Source of the DNA: CAYQEC01 sp964569015
GTDB taxonomy: Bacteria; Actinomycetota; Acidimicrobiia; Spongiisociales; UBA5794
Assembly (NCBI GenBank): GCA_964569015.1
Contig: CAZMSN010000026.1
Location: forward strand, 1-27,513
Length of the DNA stretch: 27,513 nucleotides
Direction of reading: 5' to 3'
Shown piece by piece: positions 7,672-16,090 of the stretch. The translations under genes and the position numbers were made by a program. The notes beneath the pieces were generated by a model. That model had not been told where the DNA came from, ran no database searches, and saw nothing but the letters and a program-made list of their open reading frames with translations. How positions within the stretch are numbered: the stretch's first letter is position 1; each line of letters begins with the position of its first letter.

Positions 7672-8247
7672 TCACCCCTCGTCGAGTTCGACCGGCTTCC
7701 AGTCTCGGGTGTGCTCGATGAGGTACTCGCTCACGGCGCGGCAGCGCTCCAGCGTCTCACACAGCCGCTCGCGGCCCATCATCACGTCGACGAGCGACAA
7801 TTCCTTACGGCCCACGATCGAGAGCCGGCGCTCCGCCGTCGCGCTGAGGGCCCCGGAGGACTCGACGCTCGAGACCTCGATGGGAAGCTCCATCCCCCCG
7901 ATGCCGGCCAGCTCGGCGGCAAGCATCACCAACTCGGGAGGAGCCGCCAGGGGCGGCAGCGCCCAATTGAAGACCAGGGGGAGCCGGTAGTCCCCCTCGG
8001 GTTCCTGGTAGTCGTCGCCCATCTGGATCATCTGATCCTCCAGGCTCAGCACCATCCGGGGCTCCACATCGAAGGCCACGTTGAGGTCCAGCGGCCCGTC
8101 GCAGGCGAAGTCGGGGTGCATGTCGACCTCCCATGCCTGGCGCAACGAGTACGTCTCGATGAAATGGCGTTCGTCGTGAATGTGGAAGCCGTGCTCGACG
8201 GCGTGGTCCTTGAGGTAGGTGATGAACCCGGCGATATCGATGGCCAT
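7672..8247 (-). CDS. Uncharacterised 191-residue protein
   Basis: I do not recognise the family. The product is acidic and soluble, without signal peptide or membrane segment. It opens with MAIDIAGFITYLKDHAVEHGF and has a central run rich in acidic residues and Met (VLSLEDQMIQMGDDYQEPEGDY). The coding bias is strong and typical of the window, and the frame fills the gap between neighbours cleanly. The gene is the last on the minus strand after serA, the DUF1015 gene and the HAD gene, 44 bases from the HAD stop. It also has its own TAGCAT hexamer six bases before ATG and no ribosome site, suggesting a separate leaderless start. Confidence 0.75.
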   Translation of the reverse strand: MAIDIAGFITYLKDHAVEHGFHIHDERHFIETYSLRQAWEVDMHPDFACDGPLDLNVAFDVEPRMVLSLEDQMIQMGDDYQEPEGDYRLPLVFNWALPPLAAPPELVMLAAELAGIGGMELPIEVSSVESSGALSATAERRLSIVGRKELSLVDVMMGRERLCETLERCRAVSEYLIEHTRDWKPVELDEG

Positions 8248-8253
8248 ACGTCG

Positions 8254-8259
8254 ATGCTA
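8254..8259 (-). promoter_or_regulatory. Candidate -10 hexamer (TAGCAT), leaderless start of the 191-residue gene
   Basis: TAGCAT on the minus strand lies six bases before the ATG at 8247. No Shine-Dalgarno sequence is present. The geometry matches the starts at 3250, 16104 and 24591. Confidence 0.45.
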
Positions 8260-8291
8260 CCGGGACCCGATGACGACATCATCGGTGTCGA

Positions 8292-8942
8292 TCAGAGTGA
8301 CACCGTGAGGCGGTCGCCGTCCTCAATGGTCACGGCGCGGAGATCGTCCACAGTGGCGACCGCATCGAACGATCCCCGCGGATGGGTCGTCGTCAACGCC
8401 ACCACCACCGCCCCAGCTGCCGAAGCGGCCGCGGCCCCACTCGGTGCGTCCTCGAAGACCACGAGGGATCCCGCGTCGATGCCGAGCGCCGCCGCCGCCG
8501 CCAGGTACGGATCCGGATAGGGCTTCCCCCGAGCCACGTCATCGGCGGTGATCAACACCCGAGGTCGTGCGATCCCAGCCGCGGCGAGCCGCGTGATTGC
8601 CAGGCGTCGCGACCCCGACGTGACCACTCCCCACCGGCCGTCCGGTATCGAAGCGACCAACGCTGCGGCGCCCGGGACCGCGGCCACCCCACCTGCCCTC
8701 TCCTGCTCGAGATCGGCGAGGCGGGCCACAGCGGCCTCGGCGCGAGAGGGAGAGAGGCGTGGCTGCAGGGTGTCCTCGGCGCGCACCCCGTGCATCACCG
8801 ACATGACCTCATCGGTGTCGAGCTCGAATTCGGCGCAGAGTTGCTCCCACGCCTGCTCCACGACACCGATCGAATCGACCAGCACACCATCGGAATCGAA
8901 CACGACGGCGTCACAGCTCAGCTTCACGTTCGCCCGCCTCAT
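8292..8942 (-). CDS. HAD-superfamily phosphatase (beta-phosphoglucomutase-like subfamily)
   Basis: The product is 216 residues. Motif I reads VVFDSDGVLVDS (nucleophile and acid/base Asp within residues 14-20), with a helical cap following. Motif II Thr/Ser sits in GVVTSGSRR. The motif III Lys is in ARGKPYPDPYL, and motif IV reads VVFEDAPSGAAAASAAG. This is the standard layout of subclass IA phosphatases acting on small phosphorylated metabolites. The gene follows serA and a DUF1015 gene on the same strand. A role as the phosphoserine phosphatase of the serine pathway is possible, but the sequence alone does not show it. An alternative GTG start at 8927 has a better ribosome site (GAGG nine bases upstream) than the ATG at 8942. 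Confidence 0.88.
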   Translation of the reverse strand: MRRANVKLSCDAVVFDSDGVLVDSIGVVEQAWEQLCAEFELDTDEVMSVMHGVRAEDTLQPRLSPSRAEAAVARLADLEQERAGGVAAVPGAAALVASIPDGRWGVVTSGSRRLAITRLAAAGIARPRVLITADDVARGKPYPDPYLAAAAALGIDAGSLVVFEDAPSGAAAASAAGAVVVALTTTHPRGSFDAVATVDDLRAVTIEDGDRLTVSL

Positions 8943-8979
8943 CGTCTCGCTGCGGAGCGCCCGGAGCCTACCGTCTCCA

Positions 8980-10215
8980 TCAGGTGAGCAATCGCACGAT
9001 CAGGCCGCTGCTCACCTTCGGGAGGAACCACGTCGACTTGGGAGGCATCACCATGCCCCGATCGGCGACCGCCTCGACGTCGTCCAGGGTCACCGGGTGG
9101 ATCGCGAAACAGACCGCACAGTCCTCACGGTGCTGCAGCTCTTCCAAGCCCCGCGACCCGGGTACGTATTCGATGCGCGGATCGGAGCGGGGATCACCGA
9201 TCCCCAAGATGGGGTCGAGCACCAGCTCTTGGAGCAGCACCGCGTCCAGCCTGCCGTAGACATCGTCGGGGATGCTGCCCTCGGGCACGGTGAGCCGGAA
9301 CCAGCGATCGCCGATGACCATGCCGAATACTCCGTGCCGCCGGGGTCGGGCCGACTCCGGGGTGCCAGCAGGCAGCTCCTCGACGGCGACCACCTTCGAA
9401 ACCTGCTCCACGAACTCGGCCGGGGTGAGGCCGTTGAGATCCCGGATGCAGCGGTTGTACTCCATGATCTGGAGCTGGGCCTCCGGGTAGAGCACCGCCA
9501 AGACGTAGTTGTAGCCCTCGCATCCGGTGTGATCGGGGTTGTTGGCCGCCTCCCAGTGCGCAAAGTGGGCGGCGGCGGCGCAGCGATGGTGGCCGTCGGT
9601 GATGTAGAGGGTCTCGATCGAGGCGAGCTCCGACTCCAGCAGACGGACCTCTCGCTGATCGTCCACCACCCAGATCGTCTGCTCGACTCCGTCGGCCGTG
9701 AAATCGATCAACGGCGCCCGAGCGGATGCCCGGCTCATCGCCTCGACAGCGCCGTTCCCCGATCGGTAGGCGAGCGCCACCGGATACGAGTCCGCCCTCA
9801 GCTCGGCGATGTGCCCGGCGAGCCGCTCCTCGGTCGCCCGGTTGGTGTACTCGTGACGCTTGATCCGGCCCTCGTCGTATGCCGATATCGCCACCTCGGC
9901 GACGATGCCGGTCCGGCCACGCACCCCGTCCGACAACCGGTAGACGTAGTACGCCGGCGTGTCCCGCCACACGTAGACGCCTTCGTCGATCATGGCCTCG
10001 AGCCGCTCCCGCCCACTGCGGACGCCGACCGGCTCGGCGGCTACCCCCTCGGTGTGGATCGTGTCCCGCATGATGTGCTGGAAGCTGTACGGGTTCTCCG
10101 CCTCGAGCCGCTCCCAGTGCCCCGCCGGGACCTCCGAGACCGGCGGGGTCGCCACCTGTGCCGCCAGCTCGGGCCGCGGGAGAAACGCGCAGAAGGGTCG
10201 AATCAGTGATGCCAT
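8980..10215 (-). CDS. DUF1015 family protein
   Basis: The product is 411 residues, the usual length for DUF1015. Family marks are the N-terminal PFCAFLPRPELAAQVATPP, the HEYTNRATEERLAGHIAEL block near 120-140, the very conserved ITDGHHRCAAAAHF near 215, and the C-terminal PPKSTWFLPKVSSGL. The molecular function is not established. DUF1015 genes are often found beside serA in unrelated bacteria, as here: it starts 9 bases after the serA stop and is surely cotranscribed. Context therefore suggests a part in serine or one-carbon metabolism. No signal peptide or membrane segment is visible, so it is probably cytosolic. Confidence 0.9.
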   Translation of the reverse strand: MASLIRPFCAFLPRPELAAQVATPPVSEVPAGHWERLEAENPYSFQHIMRDTIHTEGVAAEPVGVRSGRERLEAMIDEGVYVWRDTPAYYVYRLSDGVRGRTGIVAEVAISAYDEGRIKRHEYTNRATEERLAGHIAELRADSYPVALAYRSGNGAVEAMSRASARAPLIDFTADGVEQTIWVVDDQREVRLLESELASIETLYITDGHHRCAAAAHFAHWEAANNPDHTGCEGYNYVLAVLYPEAQLQIMEYNRCIRDLNGLTPAEFVEQVSKVVAVEELPAGTPESARPRRHGVFGMVIGDRWFRLTVPEGSIPDDVYGRLDAVLLQELVLDPILGIGDPRSDPRIEYVPGSRGLEELQHREDCAVCFAIHPVTLDDVEAVADRGMVMPPKSTWFLPKVSSGLIVRLLT

Positions 10216-10224
10216 GGCGCCATC

Positions 10225-11430
10225 TCAGTCGTTGCCGCTCGATACCGCGATCACGTCTTCCAGCGCCTCGATCGCCCACAGGACCTCTTTGTCGACATCG
10301 CCGCCGACCCGCATTGCCACCGAGGCGGCACGCCCCCCGGCGAACACCGAGTTCACCATGTGCTCGACATTGAGGTCGGCCTCGCGGAGGATGCCGAGGA
10401 CCCGGGCCAGCACCCCGACCCGATTGTGGTGCCGGATGGTGAGCGACGTCATGCCGTAGCCGGACGGCAGCAGGTTGACACAGTTGAGCACCGTGCCGTC
10501 CTCGAAGGCATCGATGAGTTCCAGGACAGCGTCGGCGATCGCATGCTGAGCCTGATCTGTCGAGGCGCCGATGTGATGGGTGCCGTACACGTTGGGGTGG
10601 CGAGCGATCACCGAATCGAACTCCGCTTCGCCCGTCTGCGGCTCCTCGTCGTAGACGTCGAGGCCTGCCCTGATGCCCTTGGCGTCCATGGCCTCGATGA
10701 GCGCCGCCTCATCGAGAATGCTCCCCCGCGAGGTGTTGAGAATGATGGCGCCGGGTTTGACGTGCTCGAGCAGATCGCGGGAGATGAGTCGCTCGGTGCT
10801 CTCATCGGCGGGGACGTGAAACGTCAAGACATCACACGTCTCTGCCAGGCGGACGAGGTCGGGGACATACTGCACGCCGAGAGCATCGAGCCGGTTCTGC
10901 ACGTCGGCTTTGCGATTGGGCCGTTCGATCACAACGACGTCCATCGCGAACGCTTTGGCCCGCTCCGCTACCGCCAGGCCGATGCGGCCCAAGCCGACGA
11001 CGCCGATGGCCCGGTCGGCGAGTCCCCGTGCTTTGCCGTAGCGTGCCTTGTTCCATTTTCCGGCGCGCAGGTCGTTGACGTTGTCGACGATGTTGCGGTC
11101 GATCGCCATGAGCAAGCCCATCGTGAGCTCGGCAACGGCGACGGCGTTCCGGCCGGGCGTGTTGCACACGAAGATGCCCCGATCGGCGCCCGCTTCGATG
11201 TCGATGGTGTTCGTCCCGGCCCCGGCGCGGATGACGAGGGTGAGCGTGTGGGTCGCCTTGAAGGCCTCGGCCGTCACGCCGGTGCTGCGGACGACGAGGA
11301 CGTCGTTCCCGTCGAGGGCGGAGGGGAGCGTCTCGCCGGTGAGGTCCGGCAGGTACATGACGGTGTGCCCCATCTTCTCGAGTCGCTCGCGGTGGGAGTC
11401 GGGGAACTTGTCGGCCAGGAGGATTCTCAC
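10225..11430 (-). CDS. serA: D-3-phosphoglycerate dehydrogenase
   Basis: The enzyme oxidises 3-phosphoglycerate to 3-phosphohydroxypyruvate with NAD+, the first step of serine synthesis. The 401-residue product has an N-terminal substrate domain (RAGAGTNTIDIEA, about 69-81), the NAD-binding VVGLGRIGLAV (Gly at 146, 148, 151), the catalytic Arg in LNTSRGSILDE, Glu in DVYDEEP and His in GTHHIGAST. A C-terminal ACT domain (about 325-401, opening TSLTIRHHNRVGVLARVLGILRE) is the usual serine-sensing allosteric module, so feedback inhibition is likely. It is the short form without the extra intervening domain of mycobacterial SerA. The GTG at 11430 has GAGG six bases upstream. It leads the minus-strand operon with the DUF1015 and HAD genes. 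Confidence 0.95.
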   Translation of the reverse strand: MRILLADKFPDSHRERLEKMGHTVMYLPDLTGETLPSALDGNDVLVVRSTGVTAEAFKATHTLTLVIRAGAGTNTIDIEAGADRGIFVCNTPGRNAVAVAELTMGLLMAIDRNIVDNVNDLRAGKWNKARYGKARGLADRAIGVVGLGRIGLAVAERAKAFAMDVVVIERPNRKADVQNRLDALGVQYVPDLVRLAETCDVLTFHVPADESTERLISRDLLEHVKPGAIILNTSRGSILDEAALIEAMDAKGIRAGLDVYDEEPQTGEAEFDSVIARHPNVYGTHHIGASTDQAQHAIADAVLELIDAFEDGTVLNCVNLLPSGYGMTSLTIRHHNRVGVLARVLGILREADLNVEHMVNSVFAGGRAASVAMRVGGDVDKEVLWAIEALEDVIAVSSGND

Positions 11431-11591
11431 GATCTGCCTCGCGGTGTGTGGGGTGGAGAGGAGACCATCTTTACACTTTGTACAATCAGCGGCGAGTCTT
11501 CACCCCTGAGCATCGCACAGTGGCGAGGCCACCGGGAGGGATCTTCGCCGAACGGAGCTCCCGATGGCGCCCGCTCCCCGGAGGGCACTCC
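11431..11591 (-). promoter_or_regulatory. serA leader and promoter region
   Basis: 161 bases separate the tetR stop from the serA start. On the minus strand an AT-rich patch (11466-11487) reads GATTGTACAAAGTGTAAAGAT, unlike its GC-rich surroundings, and probably holds the serA promoter or an operator. The boxes cannot be assigned with confidence. I see no terminator, T-box or recognisable riboswitch. Confidence 0.35.
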
Positions 11592-12185
11592 TCAGTGAGC
11601 GGCTCCGGATGGATCGAGGCGGCTCTCGAACGATTCCAGCAGCAGGCGCAGCGTTCGCCGGCAGGTGTCGTCGCGCCAATCCCTCATACGAGTGGCGAGC
11701 TCGGCGGAGAGCCCGAGATCGCCCTTGTCGATGTCGAGGGACGAGAACATCGAGAACCCGACAACGAAAGAGGCGAGGGACTGCATCAGCTCGACGGCGT
11801 CGTCCAACGTGAAGCCCGCGTCCATGAGGTATGCGATGCCGTTCTCCGTGCCGTTGTCGAGGCGCCGCCCCGCCAGCAAGACCATGTTCGGATGGGCCGC
11901 GAGCACACGCCGGTACTCCACGAAGACCTCCTCCATGTCTTCGATCCATTCCCCTGAGGATTCCGGCGACACCTGCATCTCCGACCGCATCAGGGCGAGT
12001 GCCCCATCCAGCAGCGCCTGCTTGTTCGGAACGTGGTGATACAGGGACGCCGCCTCTACCCCGAGGTCGGATGCCAGGCGACGCATCGATAGGGCTTCGA
12101 ATCCCTTTTCATCAATGATCGCGAGGGCCCGCTCATAGAGGAGATCGGCACTGAGGGCTGTCCCCTGCCCCTGTGATTTCGACAT
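11592..12185 (-). CDS. TetR-family transcriptional repressor
   Basis: The product is 197 residues. The N-terminal helix-turn-helix spans about residues 15-60: SADLLYERALAIIDEKGFEA, then MRRLASDLGVEAASLYHHVP. The SLYHHVPNKQALLDG stretch is typical of the TetR/TetC-type branch. The rest is an all-helical ligand-binding domain. I start at the ATG at 12185, which has a strong GAGGAGG site; the longer frame to 12230 would run through the operator. The gene is divergent from a membrane-protein operon at 12307-13373. Two matching CCTAAC-N3-GTTAGG palindromes lie between the two genes, so it most likely represses itself and that operon. The ligand is unknown. Confidence 0.92.
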   Translation of the reverse strand: MSKSQGQGTALSADLLYERALAIIDEKGFEALSMRRLASDLGVEAASLYHHVPNKQALLDGALALMRSEMQVSPESSGEWIEDMEEVFVEYRRVLAAHPNMVLLAGRRLDNGTENGIAYLMDAGFTLDDAVELMQSLASFVVGFSMFSSLDIDKGDLGLSAELATRMRDWRDDTCRRTLRLLLESFESRLDPSGAAH

Positions 12186-12207
12186 GGCGTCCTCCTCGAG
12201 GCTTGAC

Positions 12208-12222
12208 CCTAACGCTGTTAGG
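12208..12222. promoter_or_regulatory. TetR operator O1 (CCTAACGCTGTTAGG)
   Basis: A perfect 6-3-6 palindrome, 22 bases upstream of the tetR start codon. A TTGACC (12204-12209) overlaps its left edge and could be a -35 for the rightward promoter. Bound repressor would block both divergent transcripts. Confidence 0.85.
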
Positions 12223-12244
12223 TGGCACACTAGCCGATAGCCAC

Positions 12245-12259
12245 CCTAACACCGTTAGG
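12245..12259. promoter_or_regulatory. TetR operator O2 (CCTAACACCGTTAGG)
   Basis: Identical to O1 in both half-sites; only the three central bases differ. Its centre is 37 bp from that of O1. It lies 47 bases before the ATG of the 12307 gene. Confidence 0.85.
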
Positions 12260-12306
12260 TCGACGGGTATCGTCACCTCGAAGACGACGAGACGGAGGTC
12301 ACCGGT

Positions 12307-12990
12307 ATGAAAGCCTCGATCACCCCCCATGCCACGGCGCCAACCCTCGGCATCCTCGCCGGGCTCGGCGGCCTCACCCACGCCGTCGGCGAGATGCGCC
12401 AGGGCTCGGCAGCCCCCGACGGAGTGATCTTCGAATCCTGGGCCGACGGGCCCATCGCCGCCAACATGGGAGGCGACCCTGCCATGTCGGTGATTCCTCA
12501 CTTCTTCATCACGGGACTCGTCGTCGCGCTGGTGTCCCTGGCGTTGATCCTCTGGTCGATCACCCGCAACGCACCCGGCCGGCGCGGATGGGGGCTCGTT
12601 GGCCTCTCGGTCGGAATGCTCCTCACCGGCGGGGGGTTCGGCCCGCCCATCATCGGCGCCCTCGCCGGTGGGTCGGCAATCGCTCTCGGACGTAGCGGAA
12701 GCCGGGCCGAAGACTCCCCCGGCGCCGGCCGCCGCGCGCTGGCGCGTACGTGGCCCTGGATCTACTACGCCGCCGCCGGGGCGACGACACTCCTCGTCGT
12801 CGGCTCACTCGTCCTCGAATATGGCTTCGACTTCGAAAACGGGGACGTCTTCGTCGGGCTCTTCTTCCTCACCGTGGTCTTCGCTGCGCTCGCCATTCCC
12901 GCCGGAGCGGCCCGCGAGCTGATTCGAGAGGCTGCACGGCGCGGGCGTGCACCCGAGTCGTGCGAGGTCGTCACCGGAGGTGCATCGTGA
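12307..12990 (+). CDS. Multi-pass membrane protein under TetR control
   Basis: The product is 227 residues. I do not recognise a named family. Hydrophobic segments lie at about residues 10-25 (weak), 62-85, 97-120, 150-172 and 180-205, giving four or five membrane spans. After the first segment a loop (EMRQGSAAPDGVIFESWADG) probably lies outside. GGAGG sits nine bases before the ATG. The downstream gene overlaps its stop by four bases, so the two are translated as a unit. The divergent TetR gene and its paired operators suggest induction by a small molecule. A role in efflux or membrane stress would be a guess. Confidence 0.8.
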   Translation: MKASITPHATAPTLGILAGLGGLTHAVGEMRQGSAAPDGVIFESWADGPIAANMGGDPAMSVIPHFFITGLVVALVSLALILWSITRNAPGRRGWGLVGLSVGMLLTGGGFGPPIIGALAGGSAIALGRSGSRAEDSPGAGRRALARTWPWIYYAAAGATTLLVVGSLVLEYGFDFENGDVFVGLFFLTVVFAALAIPAGAARELIREAARRGRAPESCEVVTGGAS

Positions 12991-13373
12991 GAGCATTCGC
13001 AGGTATCGCCCTGATTCTCCACGGACTCGTCCACCTGCTCTACCTGGGCCACAGTCTCCGTTGGTTCGAGCTGCAGCCCGGGATGACCTGGCCGAGCGAC
13101 TCGTGGACCCTCTCGTGGATCGCATCCAGCGGCGCCGTCCGCACCCTCGCCGCCATCGGATGCGGAGTGGCGGCGCTCGGGTTCGTCATCAGCGGCCTGG
13201 GTCTCGCACTCACTGCGAGCTGGTGGGCCCGCGCCACGGTCGTCGCGTGTGCCTTCTCGACACTCGTGTACCTGGCACTGTGGAACGGCACGACGCAGGG
13301 CCTCGCGAATCAGGGCGCCATCGGCATCCTCATCAATGTGGCGATCGTCGTCGCGGTCGTTGTTGCACGCTGA
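12987..13373 (+). CDS. Small four-helix membrane protein, partner of the 12307 gene
   Basis: The product is 128 residues. It starts at a GTG inside the GTGA overlap with the previous stop, with CGGAGG six bases upstream. Four hydrophobic stretches fill most of the chain: about 4-20, 40-65, 72-90 and 98-127. Conserved-looking residues include HGLVHLLYLGHSLRWFEL near the N-terminus. No family is recognised. The tight coupling to the 12307 gene suggests a two-subunit membrane complex made under the same TetR repressor. Confidence 0.8.
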   Translation: MRAFAGIALILHGLVHLLYLGHSLRWFELQPGMTWPSDSWTLSWIASSGAVRTLAAIGCGVAALGFVISGLGLALTASWWARATVVACAFSTLVYLALWNGTTQGLANQGAIGILINVAIVVAVVVAR

Positions 13374-13380
13374 CGAGACG

Positions 13381-14382
13381 TCAGCCGACGGTGTAAACCG
13401 TCAACTCGTCGCGTAGCCGCTGCTTCTCGACTTCGTCGACGAAACAGGCCTCGATGGAGTTGGCGGCGATCGTGACCAGTTCATCCCTCGTCAACCCCAA
13501 TGCCTGCTGCGTTGCTGCGTAGTTGTCCCCGACATACCCGCCGAAGTAGGCAGGATCATCGGAGTTGATAGTGACGCAGAGCCCGGCATCGAGCGCCCGC
13601 TTCAGGTTGTGCTCCTCGAGGGTGCCGAACACGGCCAGCTTCACGTTGGAGAAGGGGCACATGGTGAGCGGGATCCGATCGCGGCGGAGGCGCTCGACGA
13701 GCCGATCGTCCTCGAGGGCCCGCACCCCGTGATCGATCCGTTCGGCATGCAGCAGGTCGAGTGCCTGCCACACGTAGTCGGGCGGGCCCTCCTCCCCGGC
13801 ATGGGCAACTCGCCGCAGGCCCTCCGCTTCGGCTCGGGCGAAGACATCGGCGAAGCGCGACGGAGGATTGCCAACTTCGGATGAATCCAGGCCGACTCCC
13901 AGAAACAGATCGCGGTGGGCGAGTCCCTGATCGAGGGTGGCCATCGCTGCCTCAGCGGAGAGGTGCCGGAGGAAGCAGAGGATGAGCCCGGACGACACAC
14001 CCAGCCGCCGCTCGCCGTCGGCCAGGGCCGAGGTGATTCCCTCGATGACCGCCTCGAACGGGACGCCCCGATCCGTGTGCGTCTGGGGGTCGAAGAAGAT
14101 CTCGGCCCGCCGCACCCCGTCGGCGGCCGCCCGCTCCAGGTATGCCTGGGTCATCTCGTAGAAATCGGCCTCGTCCTGGAGCACGGCGGCGCCCTGGTAG
14201 TAGATGTCGAGAAACTCCTGGAGGTCGTGGAATCGGTAGGCGGTGCGCAGGGCGTCCACCGACTCGAAATCGAGCGAGACTCCATTGCGGCCGGCCAGCT
14301 CGAACAACAGCTCCGGCTCGAGGGTCCCCTCGATGTGAACATGGAGTTCGGCCTTCGGCAGTCCGCGAGCGAGAGATTCCAC
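13381..14382 (-). CDS. Adenine deaminase, type 2 (adenosine-deaminase fold)
   Basis: The product is 333 residues of the zinc-dependent adenosine/adenine deaminase family. Metal and catalytic motifs are all present: LHVHIEG (H14, H16), AHAGEEG with the zinc His and the proton-shuttle Glu, RIDHGVRAL, and NSDDPAYFGGYV with the metal-binding Asp. The DPAYFGGYV end and CPFSNVKL fit the type-2 adenine deaminases better than true adenosine deaminases, which usually have a different segment after the Asp pair. The expected reaction is therefore adenine to hypoxanthine plus ammonia, in purine salvage; adenosine deamination is the alternative. The GTG at 14382 has GGAGG nine bases upstream. It stands alone on its strand, divergent from the TPR-like gene. 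Confidence 0.88.
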   Translation of the reverse strand: MESLARGLPKAELHVHIEGTLEPELLFELAGRNGVSLDFESVDALRTAYRFHDLQEFLDIYYQGAAVLQDEADFYEMTQAYLERAAADGVRRAEIFFDPQTHTDRGVPFEAVIEGITSALADGERRLGVSSGLILCFLRHLSAEAAMATLDQGLAHRDLFLGVGLDSSEVGNPPSRFADVFARAEAEGLRRVAHAGEEGPPDYVWQALDLLHAERIDHGVRALEDDRLVERLRRDRIPLTMCPFSNVKLAVFGTLEEHNLKRALDAGLCVTINSDDPAYFGGYVGDNYAATQQALGLTRDELVTIAANSIEACFVDEVEKQRLRDELTVYTVG

Positions 14383-14465
14383 GTTGGTCCACCTCCCCGG
14401 CCATGCCTTCGGCGATAGTAGGGGACTGAGTGCTCCGCCATTGCTCTCGCGTCCAGGAGAAGACC

Positions 14466-15416
14466 ATGCGTTTCATCCTCAATCGAACCCGACGCAGGCT
14501 CGCGCCGGGACGAATCATGTTCCGCGACCGATCGACGTGGTATGACGTCGGGACCGGCGAGTTCGGCTGGCGTACCGCCGCTCCCGCCCCGCAGATGCGC
14601 GACGTCGAGTGGGAGTTCGACGAGCCGGACCAGTACCCGGCTCTGGTGGCGCGCACCCAGCCCGGGTTTCTCTCTTCGAAGGCAGAGAAGGCGCTCCACG
14701 CCGCGGTTGCCGGCGGCAACCCCGACGAGATCCTGTCCGTGGCGGCCGAGTACCCGACGCAACGGGTCGCCGCAGAGGCCATCGCCGGGCTGCTCCTCGT
14801 CGAGCCGCAGCTTCCCCACGCCATGGAGCTGCTCACCGGCGTGATCGCAGCGGAAGAAGACGTAGGGAACCATCGCTTCGTCCGCTCCTACCTGCGAAGT
14901 GCCGGGCTCACCGTCGCCATCGCCCCCTCGATCGTCGCCCACCTCCCCTTGATGCGCATGTCTTTGGGGCTGCTGGTTGCCGAGCTGCGCCAGCTCCGCC
15001 ACGACAACGACGAGGCGGTGCAGTTGCTGAAGTCCCTCGAGCAGACAACGTGGGTGCGGGCATCGCACGCCGAGATCGCCTTCGAGAGCGGCGAGTATGA
15101 AACGGTCATCGGGCTGTCCGAGGGCATCGTGAACGACGACGACGTGACCGCTCTGCTACTGGCCTACCGCGGCCGAGCGCTGGCGGAAATCGGGCGATAC
15201 GACGAGGCGATGAGCGCCTTCGCCCGGGTGCTCGAGTACGACGGCCGGGCTTCGGAGATCAGGGCGATGGCGCACGTCGGTCGTGGTCTCGTGCACTTGG
15301 CGCAGGACGCCGACGAGCAGGGCATCCAGGAGCTCAACCTTGCGCTCGTCGAGGAGCCCAACGAGCCGACGGCGCTGGAGGTGTTGGCGCGGCTCCGAGG
15401 CGAGCACGGCTCGTAA
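14466..15416 (+). CDS. TPR-like helical repeat protein
   Basis: The product is 316 residues from the ATG at 14466, which has GGAGAAGA upstream; a longer frame from 14430 has no ribosome site. The first 70 residues are not repetitive (an RFILNRTRRRLAPGR start and several aromatics). From about residue 80 the chain is all helical, with tetratricopeptide-like pairs. The clearest is near 235-270: LLAYRGRALAEIGRYDEAMS, followed by AFARVLEYD. The next pair contains AHVGRGLVHLAQDADEQGI. No signal peptide or membrane span is seen, so it is likely a cytosolic scaffold or adaptor. I cannot name partners. It is followed 29 bases later by an O-methyltransferase on the same strand. Confidence 0.75.
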   Translation: MRFILNRTRRRLAPGRIMFRDRSTWYDVGTGEFGWRTAAPAPQMRDVEWEFDEPDQYPALVARTQPGFLSSKAEKALHAAVAGGNPDEILSVAAEYPTQRVAAEAIAGLLLVEPQLPHAMELLTGVIAAEEDVGNHRFVRSYLRSAGLTVAIAPSIVAHLPLMRMSLGLLVAELRQLRHDNDEAVQLLKSLEQTTWVRASHAEIAFESGEYETVIGLSEGIVNDDDVTALLLAYRGRALAEIGRYDEAMSAFARVLEYDGRASEIRAMAHVGRGLVHLAQDADEQGIQELNLALVEEPNEPTALEVLARLRGEHGS

Positions 15417-15445
15417 CATCCGGGTCCGAATCCGGAAGGAGCCAC

Positions 15446-16036
15446 ATGTTCCATCCCATCCCACCATCCATCCTCGACCGCATGGAGGAGCTGGAACGGC
15501 GGGACGCCCGCGACCGGCAGGACCGCACGCCTCGCCTGGAGCGGCTCCGCCAGATCCCGGCCGAGACCGGCCGGTTCCTGGCGATTCTGGCGGCGGCCGC
15601 GCCCGCCGGCGCCGTTGTCGAGATCGGCACCAGCGCCGGCTATTCGACGCTGTGGCTGATGCTGGCGTGCAAGGCGAGCGGACGGCGCGTCACCACCTTC
15701 GAGGTGCTTCCCGAGAAGGCGGCTCTCGCCCGGGAGACGTTCCGGTCGGCACGGGTCGAGCATCTCGTGGATCTGATCGAGGGCGACGCCCGCGATCATC
15801 TGGCGGCGATCGACGACGTGGCGTTCTGCTTCCTCGACGCCGAAAAGGACGTCTACGCCGACTGCTACGAGTTGGTGACACCGAATCTCGTGCCGGACGG
15901 CCTGCTCGTCGCCGACAACGCCATCAGCCATCGTGACACCCTCCAACCGATGATCGATCGTGCCCTCTCCGATCCCCGAGTCGATGCCGTCGTGGTCCCC
16001 ATCGGCAGAGGGGAACTGGTCTGCCGCCGGGCGTAG
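15446..16036 (+). CDS. Class I SAM-dependent O-methyltransferase (catechol-type)
   Basis: The product is 196 residues, somewhat short for the O-methyltransferase family 3 (COMT-like). The SAM-binding loop is VVEIGTSAGYSTLWLMLA (about 52-69), followed by TTFEVLPEKAALARE for the adenosine-binding acidic residue. FCFLDAEKDVYADCYE and VADNAISHR supply the metal-ligand Asp and Asn/Asp positions seen in divalent-metal-dependent O-methyltransferases. The substrate is unknown; a small phenolic or a metabolite with neighbouring hydroxyls would fit the family. A strong GGAAGGAG site lies four bases before the ATG. It probably shares a message with the upstream TPR-like gene. Confidence 0.85.
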   Translation: MFHPIPPSILDRMEELERRDARDRQDRTPRLERLRQIPAETGRFLAILAAAAPAGAVVEIGTSAGYSTLWLMLACKASGRRVTTFEVLPEKAALARETFRSARVEHLVDLIEGDARDHLAAIDDVAFCFLDAEKDVYADCYELVTPNLVPDGLLVADNAISHRDTLQPMIDRALSDPRVDAVVVPIGRGELVCRRA

Positions 16037-16090
16037 CGAGGTCGTCGGTCACCCAGGGTGAACCCCATGGACCCGCCCGGGTGGTGCCCC

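Noticed and set aside
11431..11591. Possible riboswitch or T-box ahead of serA
   Set aside because: No T-box sequence, no recognisable aptamer core and no terminator/antiterminator pair was found.
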